A DNA stretch of 60,817 nucleotides from Anaerolineales bacterium. Its GTDB lineage: Bacteria; Chloroflexota; Anaerolineae; Anaerolineales; DRMV01. The notes beneath the pieces are model-generated. The model searched no databases and was not told the origin of the DNA. It saw only the letters and a program-made list of their open reading frames with translations. How positions within the stretch are numbered: position 1 is the stretch's first letter; each line of letters begins with the position of its first letter. The position numbers were made by a program, and so were the translations under genes. Below, one piece after another: positions 17,528-25,699 of this stretch. The stretch is from NCBI GenBank assembly GCA_026996855.1, contig JALWJZ010000027.1, positions 1 through 60,817 of the forward strand, read 5' to 3'.

Positions 17528-18004
17528 TCAACCGTGGCAACGGAGACGTTGCCAGGCGGTCAGGAGTTCCTGAAACATTTCATCAGGTGCGCGCCCAACC
17601 AGTTCCAGCCGGAAATGCCGCTCGGTTTCGGGACAGGACCAGGTCAGGCGTACACGGCGGGCTTCGCGCCGGCGCCAGGGTGGGCCACGGCGAATGGTGG
17701 CCCATTCCTCCCGGGCCGGGTGGGGCCCCACCACGGTGGGTTGGGTTTCTCTTCCGGCTTTGAGCGCCCGGGTCCGTACGGTGATGGTGAATTCCAGGGC
17801 GGGCCCTTCTTCATGTTGGAGCAGGTAATGGGCATCGGCCGAGGCTACCCAGACCACCTGACCGCGACGGTGGGTTGCGTGCAGGTCCGGGTGGGCAAAC
17901 CCTCGCTTGAGACGCCAGCCCTGGGGCAGGGGAAGGCGAAAGAGCATGGCGTGGCCCAGGACGAAATTGGCCAGTTGGATGTCTTGAATGGTGAGTTGGG
18001 CCAT
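17528..18004 (-). CDS. Protein of unknown function (158 aa)
   Basis: I do not recognise this protein. It has no signal peptide, no membrane segment and no Cys motif beyond two isolated Cys. It looks like a small soluble alpha/beta protein rich in Arg and Trp. It sits between the GT2 gene (15-bp gap upstream) and the LutB-LutC gene (52-bp gap downstream) on the same strand, so it is probably part of their transcript. The ATG at 18004 is preceded by GAGGGAAC. Confidence 0.6.
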   Translation of the reverse strand: MAQLTIQDIQLANFVLGHAMLFRLPLPQGWRLKRGFAHPDLHATHRRGQVVWVASADAHYLLQHEEGPALEFTITVRTRALKAGRETQPTVVGPHPAREEWATIRRGPPWRRREARRVRLTWSCPETERHFRLELVGRAPDEMFQELLTAWQRLRCHG

Positions 18005-18019
18005 GACGTTCCCTCACCT

Positions 18020-19015
18020 TCAAATGCGTTTTTCCGCGGCGCGCCTCGCGGGTACGTCTTCCGGAGGCTGGTCGTCGTATTTCAGGGGCGGTACCGGTCT
18101 GCGGGGAAGGGGGCGTGATGTCATCCCACGCGGGTAGTAGAAGGTGCGGCGCAATTGCTCGGTCAACGGGCCTTGCAAACGGTGGCCCTGATAGGTTCCC
18201 CAAAATTGCCAGAAGCGGAAGAGGAGGATTTCCCGCCATTCGGCCTTCCACAGGCCCTGGCGTCGGGCTTCCCTCCAGTCGTGCCAGGTGTTCAGCCACC
18301 ACAGGCGGAGGAAATCCCAGAAGCCAAAGCGGGTGTCGGGGTAGATTTGCTTCAGGGCCATGGCTTCCCGGCGGTAACGGTTGTACACCTGGCGCCAGGT
18401 TTCGTCGTGTACATGGATGATCTCGGCTTCGGGCACGTAGACCACCGCGTAACCCTGGGATAAAGCCCATTTGGCCCAGGCCAGGTCTTCCAGGCCGGGC
18501 AGGGTTTCGTCGTAGGGGTGTTTTTCCCACAAGGCGCGGCGGATGGCCGCGTTGGCGTTGTTGCAGAAGGGATGGTCCTGGTAACGGGGGCCGGTGCCGT
18601 CGGGGAACCAGGAAGCGAAGATTTGATGCTCGGAGAATTTGGTGGTGGCATTCCCCCGTTGTTTGCCGTAGGTGAGGGCGACGCGGGGGTCCTGGAAGGG
18701 CTCCAGCAGGCGTTCGATCCAATCGGGGTAGACGGGATACACGTGGGCGCTGGCAATGACGATGAAAGCCCCTTGCGCCGCGGCAATGCCTCGGTTCAAG
18801 GCCCGGCCAAAGGTGAATTCCTGCGGGGAAATAGATACCACTCGGGCGCCGTACCCGCGGGCAATGGCTACGGTGTCGTCGGTGGAGCCGGAGTCCACCA
18901 GCACCACCTCCAGGTCCTGCACGGTTTGCCGCCGGATACCTTCCAACAGGCGGCCGATGTGTTGGGCTTCGTTGTAAGCCCGTACCACCACGGAAATCCG
19001 TGGATTACCAGTCAT
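18020..19015 (-). CDS. Glycosyltransferase family 2
   Basis: A 331-residue GT-A enzyme. ISVVVRAYNEAQHIG at residues 6-20 and VVLVDSGSTDDT near 38-49 are the UDP-sugar and metal-binding elements. An acidic acceptor motif GLEDLAWAKW near residue 172 matches the catalytic ED/ExD region. The C-terminal ~120 residues are basic and Trp-rich, probably membrane-associated. It likely adds sugars to a surface glycan on the cytoplasmic side. The start overlaps the sulfotransferase gene by 11 bp, so both proteins probably act on the same product. Confidence 0.9.
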   Translation of the reverse strand: MTGNPRISVVVRAYNEAQHIGRLLEGIRRQTVQDLEVVLVDSGSTDDTVAIARGYGARVVSISPQEFTFGRALNRGIAAAQGAFIVIASAHVYPVYPDWIERLLEPFQDPRVALTYGKQRGNATTKFSEHQIFASWFPDGTGPRYQDHPFCNNANAAIRRALWEKHPYDETLPGLEDLAWAKWALSQGYAVVYVPEAEIIHVHDETWRQVYNRYRREAMALKQIYPDTRFGFWDFLRLWWLNTWHDWREARRQGLWKAEWREILLFRFWQFWGTYQGHRLQGPLTEQLRRTFYYPRGMTSRPLPRRPVPPLKYDDQPPEDVPARRAAEKRI

Positions 19016-19883
19016 GGTGAACCTCGTAGCCCATGCGAATCAGGATGTCGCCGGCGTGTTCTTTGAACAGCGCTTTGAGTTCCGGGGTGAAGTGCTCCTT
19101 CCATTCGCCGGGAATGCCTCGGCGGAAAGTGCCGGATTTGCGTGGCTGGATGGCGGTCACCAGGCGTTCCACGGCCTGCTCCAGGGGCACGGTCAGGGGC
19201 CACCGGCCGCGAGATTGGACGTAATCCAAAATGCGGGCTGCGGCATCCCGGGGGCGGAGGCGGAGGTCTTCGAAGCGCACGGCCAGGACACCGGGCTGGG
19301 TTATCCACCGGATGTAGGCTTCGCATCGTTCACGGATGGGGGGGAGATACAGGTCGCCTTCCCGATGGCCGGTGATGAGCAGACGCAGGCGGGATGCCAT
19401 ATCGGGTAGGTTGCGGAAATAGTGGTGCCATTCGTGTTGGGGTTGCATGTAGGTGATGAAATGGGCATGGGAAACCACCAGGTCGCGCGGGTCCCGGTAA
19501 ATGAAAACGGTGGCCCAACCGGGGCCGGAAAGCCAATCCAGGAAGGGCGGCTCCGAGGGTAGATACCCGTAGGAGATGTCGCCGGGGCGCATCATGCGCA
19601 GCCGGGCCGGAATCTTTTCCCGGGGAAGTTTTCGGTTCTGCTCGTCCCGATTGACCGGCGGCATGCCCATGTCCACGAAAGGCCCGATATGGGGAAACCC
19701 CAAAAGCACCTGGTGAAGCAGATGGGAGCCGGCTTTGGTTTGGGCAATGCCCAAAAGCCGGGGGGCTGCGTCCAACGCGGCAGCGCCAAAGCGCCGGGCC
19801 GTTTGCCAGCGCCGCCAGCGCCAGCGCATCCACCGAAGTTGCCAGCGTAAGCCGGGTGGAAGCCAACGAAGCAAAGGATGCAC
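19005..19883 (-). CDS. Sulfotransferase domain protein
   Basis: A 292-residue protein with the three marks of PAPS-dependent sulfotransferases. The 5'-phosphosulfate loop is GIAQTKAGSHLLHQVL near residue 45. The 3'-phosphate site is VFIYRDPRDLVVSHAHF near 127. The C-terminal RRGIPGEWKEHFT corresponds to the RKGxxGDWKxxFT motif. It would move sulfate from PAPS to a carbohydrate or small-molecule hydroxyl. AGGAGGCACC precedes the ATG. The overlap with GT2 suggests sulfation of a surface polysaccharide. Confidence 0.88.
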   Translation of the reverse strand: MHPLLRWLPPGLRWQLRWMRWRWRRWQTARRFGAAALDAAPRLLGIAQTKAGSHLLHQVLLGFPHIGPFVDMGMPPVNRDEQNRKLPREKIPARLRMMRPGDISYGYLPSEPPFLDWLSGPGWATVFIYRDPRDLVVSHAHFITYMQPQHEWHHYFRNLPDMASRLRLLITGHREGDLYLPPIRERCEAYIRWITQPGVLAVRFEDLRLRPRDAAARILDYVQSRGRWPLTVPLEQAVERLVTAIQPRKSGTFRRGIPGEWKEHFTPELKALFKEHAGDILIRMGYEVHHDW

Positions 19884-20046
19884 GGTGCCTCCTGTATCCC
19901 GAGGTGCAAAGCACGGTTTTGCGCCTCGACTGGGTGCTTCAAGTATATCTCAAACGGCTTTGGAAGCAGGCGGGAAAGGTTTTTGCGCGGTTGCTCCAAA
20001 TGGGCAATTGGGTGCGGATTTTTGTGTGACCATAAAATTGTACATC

Positions 20047-20081
20047 TGTCACCTTGACACGTGGGGTTAAAACCGTAAAAT
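20047..20081 (+). promoter_or_regulatory. Promoter with overlapping inverted-repeat operator (GntR/kor unit)
   Basis: TTGACA (20054-20059), a 16-bp spacer and TAAAAT (20076-20081) form a strong sigma-70-type promoter. The perfect inverted repeat TGTCA-CCT-TGACA (20047-20059) covers the -35 box. It starts 58 bp before the GntR-family gene, so self-repression by that regulator is the simple reading. Confidence 0.7.
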
Positions 20082-20138
20082 GCAATGGTTGAATGAACGA
20101 TTTTACCGCTCATATAACAAAACAAGAGGAGGGTAGCC

Positions 20139-20876
20139 ATGAGGCGCAAAGAATTGCCCCTGTTCCTGCAATACATCATTCGCAAGTATCGCGAGTTTCG
20201 TGAGCGAGGTGTGCCACCTTCCGAGTGGCGTTTGCCACCGTTGCACAAGATTAGCGAGCAGTTGGGCAGCAGCGTACCCAATTTGCGGGAGCAATTGGCC
20301 GTGGCCCGGGCCATGGGTTTTGTCGATGCCAAGCCCAAGGTGGGTATCCATTTGCGCCCGTATTCCTTCCACCCGCCTGTTTCCCTCAGTCTGCAAGTGG
20401 CCGTGGCCATGGACCGCCACCACTTCGACCAGTTCCTGGACCTGCGCCGTCGCCTGGAAAAGGCCTACTTCCTGGAGGCGGTTCAGACGCTGACGGAAGA
20501 AGACAAGCGGGAGTTGGTGCGCCTGGTGGAGGAAGCCAAGCGCAAACTCAGCGAAGACCCCGTGCGCATTCCTCACCGGGAACATCGAGACCTGCATCTA
20601 ATCGTCTATCGTCGCCTGGACAATCCCTTTGTGCGGGGCCTTCTGGAGGCCTTCTGGGATGCTTACGAGGCCGTGGGTTTGAGCCGCTACCGGGATTTGG
20701 ACTACATGCGCACCCTTTGGGAGCATCATGAGCGCATGGTCAATGCTATAATGGAAGGCGACTATCAAGCCGCCTATCAGGCTCTGGTGCAACATTTGGG
20801 GATGCTGGAAACCCGAAGAGAACAACCGCAAACGCCTGTGCCGGTCGGAAGCGGTTTGTGGGAGGATGAATTCTGA
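20139..20876 (+). CDS. GntR-family transcriptional regulator, FCD (FadR) type
   Basis: A 245-residue protein. Residues ~10-72 form a winged helix-turn-helix (RLPPLHKISEQLGSSVPNLR). Residues ~85-230 are an all-helical FCD effector domain with the usual acidic/His ligands (Asp in RDLHLIVYRRLDNP, His in HHERMVNAIMEGDY). Regulators of this type sense organic acids and repress the genes beside them. GAGGAGGG precedes the ATG. The Kor operon starts 61 bp downstream on the same strand, so this is probably its regulator and the two may share the promoter at 20054. Confidence 0.87.
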   Translation: MRRKELPLFLQYIIRKYREFRERGVPPSEWRLPPLHKISEQLGSSVPNLREQLAVARAMGFVDAKPKVGIHLRPYSFHPPVSLSLQVAVAMDRHHFDQFLDLRRRLEKAYFLEAVQTLTEEDKRELVRLVEEAKRKLSEDPVRIPHREHRDLHLIVYRRLDNPFVRGLLEAFWDAYEAVGLSRYRDLDYMRTLWEHHERMVNAIMEGDYQAAYQALVQHLGMLETRREQPQTPVPVGSGLWEDEF

Positions 20877-20937
20877 AGAGGGGCATCCTCCCACCCGCTT
20901 TTTCTTCATCCCATACCTTGGCCAGGAGGCCCCGAAC

Positions 20938-22773
20938 ATGACGCTCCAAACGGCTCCTCGAGCGGGTGTGCATCCTTCGGTACCCGAGGTGGTGAACGAT
21001 TTTTCCATCACCGTGGGCACCATCAACGGAACGGGCAGCCAGACCTCGAACCTGACTCTCCTTCGGGCCCTGTTTCGCATGGGTATTCCTGTCTCCGGGA
21101 AGAACATTTTCCCCTCCAACATCCAGGGTCTGCCCACCTGGTACACCATTCGCGTGAACAAAGATGGTTTTGTGGCCCGCCGGGAAACCCATGAAATCGT
21201 GGTGGCCATGAATCCGGCCACGGTGCACGAGGACATGGAAAAAGTGGTACCCGGCGGCGTCTTCTTGTATGCCGACCATTTGCGCCCGCAAGGTTTGCGT
21301 GAGGACGTGATTGCCTATACCATGCCGGTGAACCGGCTGGCTCGGGAATCCGGGGCTCCGCCTCGATTGCGGGATTATGTGGCCAACATGGTGTATGTGG
21401 GTGTGCTGGCCTGGGTGTTGGGCATCGACATGGAGGCGCTGCACGCGGCACTGGCTTACCACTTTCGGGGGAAAGCCAAAGCCCTGGAACTGAACTACAA
21501 GGTGGTGGTAGACGCCTATCAGTGGGCCGAAGAGCATCTGGAAAAGCGAGACCCGTATCGGGTGGCACCCATGGAGGCCACTCGAGGGCTCATCTTGGCC
21601 GATGGAAACACCGCGGCCGCGCTGGGTGCCCTTTTCGGCGGCGTGCAGTTTGTCAGTTGGTATCCCATCACCCCTTCCACCGACCTGGCCGAAACCCTGG
21701 AACGTTACTTGCGGCGCTATCGGGTGCGGGAAGATGGCAAACATACCTTTGCCGTCATCCAGGCGGAGGACGAACTGGCCGCCATCAACATGGCCATTGG
21801 CGCGGGCTGGGCCGGCTTGCGAGCCATGACCGCCACCTCCGGCCCCGGTTTGAGCCTGATGACCGAGGCCATTGGTCTGGCCTATTACGCCGAAGTGCCC
21901 GTAGTGGTGTGGGACGTGCAGCGGGTCGGGCCCAGCACCGGTTTGCCCACCCGGACGCAACAGGGCGATATCCTCTTTGCCCACTTTGCCAGTCACGGCG
22001 ATACCGAGCACATCCTCCTCTTCCCGGCCGATGCCAACGAGGCTTTCGAGTTCGGCTGGCGGGCTTTTGATATCGCGGAGCGGCTCCAGACCATCGTCTT
22101 CGTCATGAGCGACCTGGACCTGGGTATGAACCACTGGATGGCCCGACCTTTTGCCTACCCGGACCAGCCCATGGACCGGGGGAAGGTGTTGTGGGAAGAG
22201 GATTTGGAGCGGTGGGAACAGGAACGGGGCGTGCCTTGGGGACGTTATTTGGACGTGGACGGTGATGGCATTCCCTATCGCACGGTGATGGGGAACCGAC
22301 GTCCCGGCGCGGCGTACTTCACCCGGGGCACGGGTCACGATGAGTATGCTCGTTATTCGGAAGACCCCGAAGTCTGGCACCGCATGGTGCACCGCATCAA
22401 GAAGAAGTATCGGCTGGGCCGGAAGTACCTGCCGCGGCCCGTGGCGGACGCGACCGGTGCCGAGGTAGGCATCATCGCCTATGGCACCACAAACCAGGCC
22501 ATACCCGAGGCACGGCATTTCTTGGAACAACGAGGGATTGCCACGGATTACATGCGAGTGCGGGCTTTGCCTTTCCATGAGGAAGTGGGGGATTTCTTGG
22601 CCCGGCATCGGGTGGTGTACGTGGTGGAAGCCAATCGGGATGGGCAGATGGCCATGTTGTTGCGCATGGCCTACCCCCGATGGGCCGACCGGGTGCGTTC
22701 GGTAGCCCGCACCGACGGCCTGCCCCTCACCGCGGCTTTTATTGCGGATGGCATCGCCGGGCAGGAAGGGTAA
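20938..22773 (+). CDS. korA: 2-oxoacid:ferredoxin oxidoreductase, fused gamma-alpha subunit
   Basis: A 611-residue protein from the ATG at 20938 (AGGAGG upstream). Residues ~20-190 are the gamma domain (ITVGTINGTGSQTSNLTLLR, the glycine-rich start). The alpha part follows with YPITPSTD at residue 242, which contacts the thiamine diphosphate partner, and EDELAAINMAIGAGWAG. This gamma-alpha fusion is the two-subunit KorAB type. It oxidises 2-oxoacids such as 2-oxoglutarate with CoA and reduced-ferredoxin formation, or runs in reverse for CO2 fixation. The beta subunit is at 23308-24360, separated by a small coiled-coil gene. Confidence 0.93.
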   Translation: MTLQTAPRAGVHPSVPEVVNDFSITVGTINGTGSQTSNLTLLRALFRMGIPVSGKNIFPSNIQGLPTWYTIRVNKDGFVARRETHEIVVAMNPATVHEDMEKVVPGGVFLYADHLRPQGLREDVIAYTMPVNRLARESGAPPRLRDYVANMVYVGVLAWVLGIDMEALHAALAYHFRGKAKALELNYKVVVDAYQWAEEHLEKRDPYRVAPMEATRGLILADGNTAAALGALFGGVQFVSWYPITPSTDLAETLERYLRRYRVREDGKHTFAVIQAEDELAAINMAIGAGWAGLRAMTATSGPGLSLMTEAIGLAYYAEVPVVVWDVQRVGPSTGLPTRTQQGDILFAHFASHGDTEHILLFPADANEAFEFGWRAFDIAERLQTIVFVMSDLDLGMNHWMARPFAYPDQPMDRGKVLWEEDLERWEQERGVPWGRYLDVDGDGIPYRTVMGNRRPGAAYFTRGTGHDEYARYSEDPEVWHRMVHRIKKKYRLGRKYLPRPVADATGAEVGIIAYGTTNQAIPEARHFLEQRGIATDYMRVRALPFHEEVGDFLARHRVVYVVEANRDGQMAMLLRMAYPRWADRVRSVARTDGLPLTAAFIADGIAGQEG

Positions 22774-22790
22774 ACCAAGGAGGAAAAGGC

Positions 22791-23252
22791 ATGCCCGGAG
22801 ACGTGTCCGCACTGCTGGAGAAGCAGGTTTTCGAGATTTTGAAGCAAACCTTTGGCCCGGAAAACGCGTTGCTTCTGATGGAGTATTGGGCACAGCGCAT
22901 GCCCCTCGACGTGGCCCGTCGTCGGGACGTGGAAGAAGTTCGGTTGGAAATCGAAAAGGTGCGGGCGGAGTTGACCGCCCAAATCGAACAGGTGCGGGCG
23001 GAGTTGATTGCCCAAATCGAACAGGTGCGGGCGGAGTTGACTGCCCAAATCGAACAGGTGCGAGCCGAAGTTGAGAAAGTGCGGGCCGACCTGACCCGGG
23101 AAATCGAAAAGGTGCGGGTGGAAGGCCAGGTGGAACGGGAGCGTCTTCGTGCTGATTTGCTCAAGTGGTCCTTTGTGTTCTGGGCCACGCAGATGCTGGC
23201 CATTGGGGGTGTGCTGTTTTCTCTGGTGCAGTTGATGCGTTCCTTGCCATAA
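22791..23252 (+). CDS. Membrane-anchored hendecad coiled-coil protein
   Basis: A 153-residue protein. The head (about 1-50) contains LEKQVFEILKQTFGPENALL and RRRDVEEVRLEIE. Residues ~52-115 are 11-residue repeats of the type QVRAELTAQIE. The C-terminus is one hydrophobic helix (WSFVFWATQMLAIGGVLFSL). The hendecad period points to a right-handed or near-straight coiled coil. AAGGAGGAAAAGG lies before the ATG. It sits 17 bp after korA and 55 bp before korB on the same strand, so it is co-transcribed with the enzyme and might hold it at the membrane. That role is inference; no family function is known to me. It is a paralogue of the gene at 1-525. Confidence 0.85.
   Translation: MPGDVSALLEKQVFEILKQTFGPENALLLMEYWAQRMPLDVARRRDVEEVRLEIEKVRAELTAQIEQVRAELIAQIEQVRAELTAQIEQVRAEVEKVRADLTREIEKVRVEGQVERERLRADLLKWSFVFWATQMLAIGGVLFSLVQLMRSLP
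22956..23054 (+). repeat. Three in-frame 33-bp repeats in the coiled-coil gene
   Basis: Three near-identical 33-bp units (starting at 22956, 22989 and 23022) each encode one 11-residue unit. The units differ mainly at the Thr/Ile codon and the first codon, as expected from recent slippage or unequal crossing-over. Confidence 0.85.
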
Positions 23253-23307
23253 CTCAGAGGACCTGCGCGATTCCGTAAACCACGGCTATGCAAGGAGGAA
23301 GCCATCC

Positions 23308-24360
23308 ATGCCCAAGACCAACGCCATTGGCCTGACCAAAGCCGATTACAAAGGCGCCCCTTCAACCTTGTGTCAAGGGTGCGGTCATAACTCCATTTTG
23401 AGTCAAATCATCGCCGCGCTTTTTGAAATGAGCGTGCGCCCGGAAGATGTGGTCAAATTCAGCGGCATCGGGTGTTCCAGCAAGGCACCTACCTACATGC
23501 TCAGCCGTTCCTTTGGCTTCAACGGGTTGCACGGGCGGATGCCGCCTCTGGCCACGGGCGCGCTGGTTGCGGACATCACGGTCAAGGGTATCGGTATGAG
23601 CGGCGATGGCGACACCGCCAGCATTGGCATGGGCCATTTCAAGCATGTGCTGCGGCGCAACCTGCCTCTGGTGTACATCGTAGCCAACAACGGCGTGTAC
23701 GGCCTCACCAAGGGCCAGTTCGCGCCTACCGCGGAAAAGGGACTCACCTTGAAGCATCACGGCCAGAATCCGTACATGCCCATCGACGTGTGCCTGGAAG
23801 CCCTGGCCGGCGGTGCCACCTTCGTGGCCCGCAGTTTCGCGGGCGACCCGAAACAACTCAAAGCCCTCATCAAGGCGGCCTTTCACCATAACGGCCTGGC
23901 GGTCATCGATGTGGTCAGCCCGTGTGTGACTTTCAACAACGATCCTTCGGCCCGATTTTCCTACGGTTGGGCGCGGGACCACGAAGCCCCGCTGCACACC
24001 CTGGATTTTATCCCACCCGAAGAGGAAATCTGGCTGGACCGTCCCCTGGAACCGGGGGAGCGGCGGCCGATTCGTCTGCACGACGGCTCCGTCATCGTGC
24101 TGGAGCAGGTGCGGGAAGATTACGACCCCACCGACCGCTTTGCGGCCATGCGAGCCATCGAAGAGAGTTACAAGCGGGAAGTGTTGCTCACCGGTTTGCT
24201 TTACATCGAAACCCCCGATACCGCGCCCGTGGTGCGGGAGAACCTGTTCGAAATCTTGAACCTGCCGGAAGACAAGCCTTTGAACCGCATGCAGGAACCC
24301 GAATTACGGCCTCCTCGGGACGCGTTGGAAGAAATCAACCGTGAAATGTTCGTGGCTTGA
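23308..24360 (+). CDS. korB: 2-oxoacid:ferredoxin oxidoreductase, beta subunit
   Basis: A 350-residue protein with the thiamine-diphosphate motif GDGDTASIGMGH at about residue 99 followed by NNGVYGLTKGQ. Four Cys fit the [4Fe-4S] ligands of this subunit: CQGC (Cys22, Cys25), Cys in GIGCSS near 50, and Cys in SPCVTFN near 208. It forms the active enzyme with KorA. GGAGGAAGCC precedes the ATG. The last ~60 residues extend past the usual core. A strong hairpin follows the stop, so korB ends the operon. Confidence 0.93.
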   Translation: MPKTNAIGLTKADYKGAPSTLCQGCGHNSILSQIIAALFEMSVRPEDVVKFSGIGCSSKAPTYMLSRSFGFNGLHGRMPPLATGALVADITVKGIGMSGDGDTASIGMGHFKHVLRRNLPLVYIVANNGVYGLTKGQFAPTAEKGLTLKHHGQNPYMPIDVCLEALAGGATFVARSFAGDPKQLKALIKAAFHHNGLAVIDVVSPCVTFNNDPSARFSYGWARDHEAPLHTLDFIPPEEEIWLDRPLEPGERRPIRLHDGSVIVLEQVREDYDPTDRFAAMRAIEESYKREVLLTGLLYIETPDTAPVVRENLFEILNLPEDKPLNRMQEPELRPPRDALEEINREMFVA

Positions 24361-24362
24361 AA

Positions 24363-24397
24363 AGAAGAGGCGGCCGCTCGAAGGCCGCCTCTTCTTC
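24363..24397. terminator. Bidirectional rho-independent terminator
   Basis: A perfect 14-bp stem (AAGAAGAGGCGGCC and its complement) with a 7-nt loop lies between convergent korB and the htrA-like gene. The stem ends in short T-rich flanks on both strands. Confidence 0.85.
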
Positions 24398-24429
24398 GTT
24401 CGGACGAGTGCGCCAAAAACCCGGGCTTT

Positions 24430-25668
24430 CTACCGAGATCCCACCCGAACCGTGATGTCCATCTTTTCCCCATTGCGATAAACGGTGAGCACCACCTCAT
24501 CGCCCGGTCGCACCTTCGTGACCAGGTAGGAAATCAGGTCGTCAAAGTTGTACACCGGATGGCCGTTGATGGCCACGATGAGGTCGCCCCCCTTGGGGAG
24601 GGAGTGGGGATCTTCGGTGACCTTTTCCGCACCTCGCAGACCGGCGCGATGGGCCGGACTGCCGGGCACCACGTCCACCACGTATACGCCGTAATCCACC
24701 GGTAGGCCCAATTCTTCGATGAGGGCCAGGGGAAGGTCATCCTGGGCCTGAATGCCCAGATAGGGGTAGACGAATTCGCCTTTCTCGATGAGTTCGGGCA
24801 CGATGATGCGCACCCAGTTGCTGGCGATGGCAAAGCCCACTCCGATGTTGCCGGCAATCAAACCTTCGGTGCGGATGGCCCGGTTCACGCCAATGACTTC
24901 TCCTTTCAAGTTCAGAAGGGGACCGCCGGAGTTTCCGGGATTGATGGCCGCGTCGGTTTGAATCAGGTCACCCATGCTAAATACTCCGCCGGTCTGTGCC
25001 ATTTGCTCTGAAGGTAGGGTGCGCCCCAGTGCGGAGACGATGCCCCAGGTCATGGTGCTTTCCAGTCCGAAAGGGTTACCCAGGGCCACCACGATTTGCC
25101 CTACCTTCACCTGGTCCGAATCGGCCAGGGGTAGGGGGACCAGTTGGTCCTCGGGTACATTCACCTTGAGCACAGCCAGGTCCGAGCCCTCGTCCACGCC
25201 CACGATTTCGGCCCAGGTTTTGTCCTTGGTGTGGGAAAAGATGATTTCCACCCGTTCGGCCTCGGCAATGACGTGGTAATTGGTGATGATGTGCCCTGCT
25301 TTGTCGTACACAAAGCCCGATCCCTGCCCCGAAGGTAAGTTTTTCGGGGCTTCACCCAGGGGTGTTTCACCACCGTAGACCCGAATGGAAACCACGCCGG
25401 GCATCACCCGTTTGTACAGTTGCACTAAGGTGGCTTCCAGGTCGGCCCCGTGCACCGTAATGGAGACTTGCGGTTCGGGGGGCACCTTTTCCGGGCCTTG
25501 TTCCGTCCAGGGCCGGATTTCTACTACCTGGGCTGGTGGTGTGAGTTTCCGTTGCCAGGCCCGCTGCATGCGCCATTCCTGGACGAAACCCAGGGGAGAG
25601 CACACGCAAGCCAGGGCGACAAGGCCCAGCAGAAGCACCATAACGAAGAATTTGCGAAGGGATGTCAT
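24430..25668 (-). CDS. HtrA/DegP-type serine protease with PDZ domain
   Basis: A 412-residue S1C protease. An N-terminal hydrophobic helix (7-22) with Cys21 is either a membrane anchor or a lipoprotein signal. The catalytic triad is His132 (TNYHVI), Asp163 (GSDLAVLKV) and Ser247 (GNSGGPLL). A single PDZ domain occupies about residues 310-410 (YGVYVVDVVPGSPAHRAGL). It degrades or refolds damaged proteins outside the cytoplasmic membrane. The DnaJ-like gene upstream on the same strand ends 31 bp before this start, so the two are a likely quality-control pair. Confidence 0.93.
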   Translation of the reverse strand: MTSLRKFFVMVLLLGLVALACVCSPLGFVQEWRMQRAWQRKLTPPAQVVEIRPWTEQGPEKVPPEPQVSITVHGADLEATLVQLYKRVMPGVVSIRVYGGETPLGEAPKNLPSGQGSGFVYDKAGHIITNYHVIAEAERVEIIFSHTKDKTWAEIVGVDEGSDLAVLKVNVPEDQLVPLPLADSDQVKVGQIVVALGNPFGLESTMTWGIVSALGRTLPSEQMAQTGGVFSMGDLIQTDAAINPGNSGGPLLNLKGEVIGVNRAIRTEGLIAGNIGVGFAIASNWVRIIVPELIEKGEFVYPYLGIQAQDDLPLALIEELGLPVDYGVYVVDVVPGSPAHRAGLRGAEKVTEDPHSLPKGGDLIVAINGHPVYNFDDLISYLVTKVRPGDEVVLTVYRNGEKMDITVRVGSR

Positions 25669-25699
25669 GGATGCACCTCCGTGGGATGGGATGGCCCCT

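Noticed and set aside
22956-23054. The 33-bp repeats as a mobile or regulatory DNA element
   Set aside because: They are in frame and encode a continuous hendecad coiled coil, so protein-level selection explains them.
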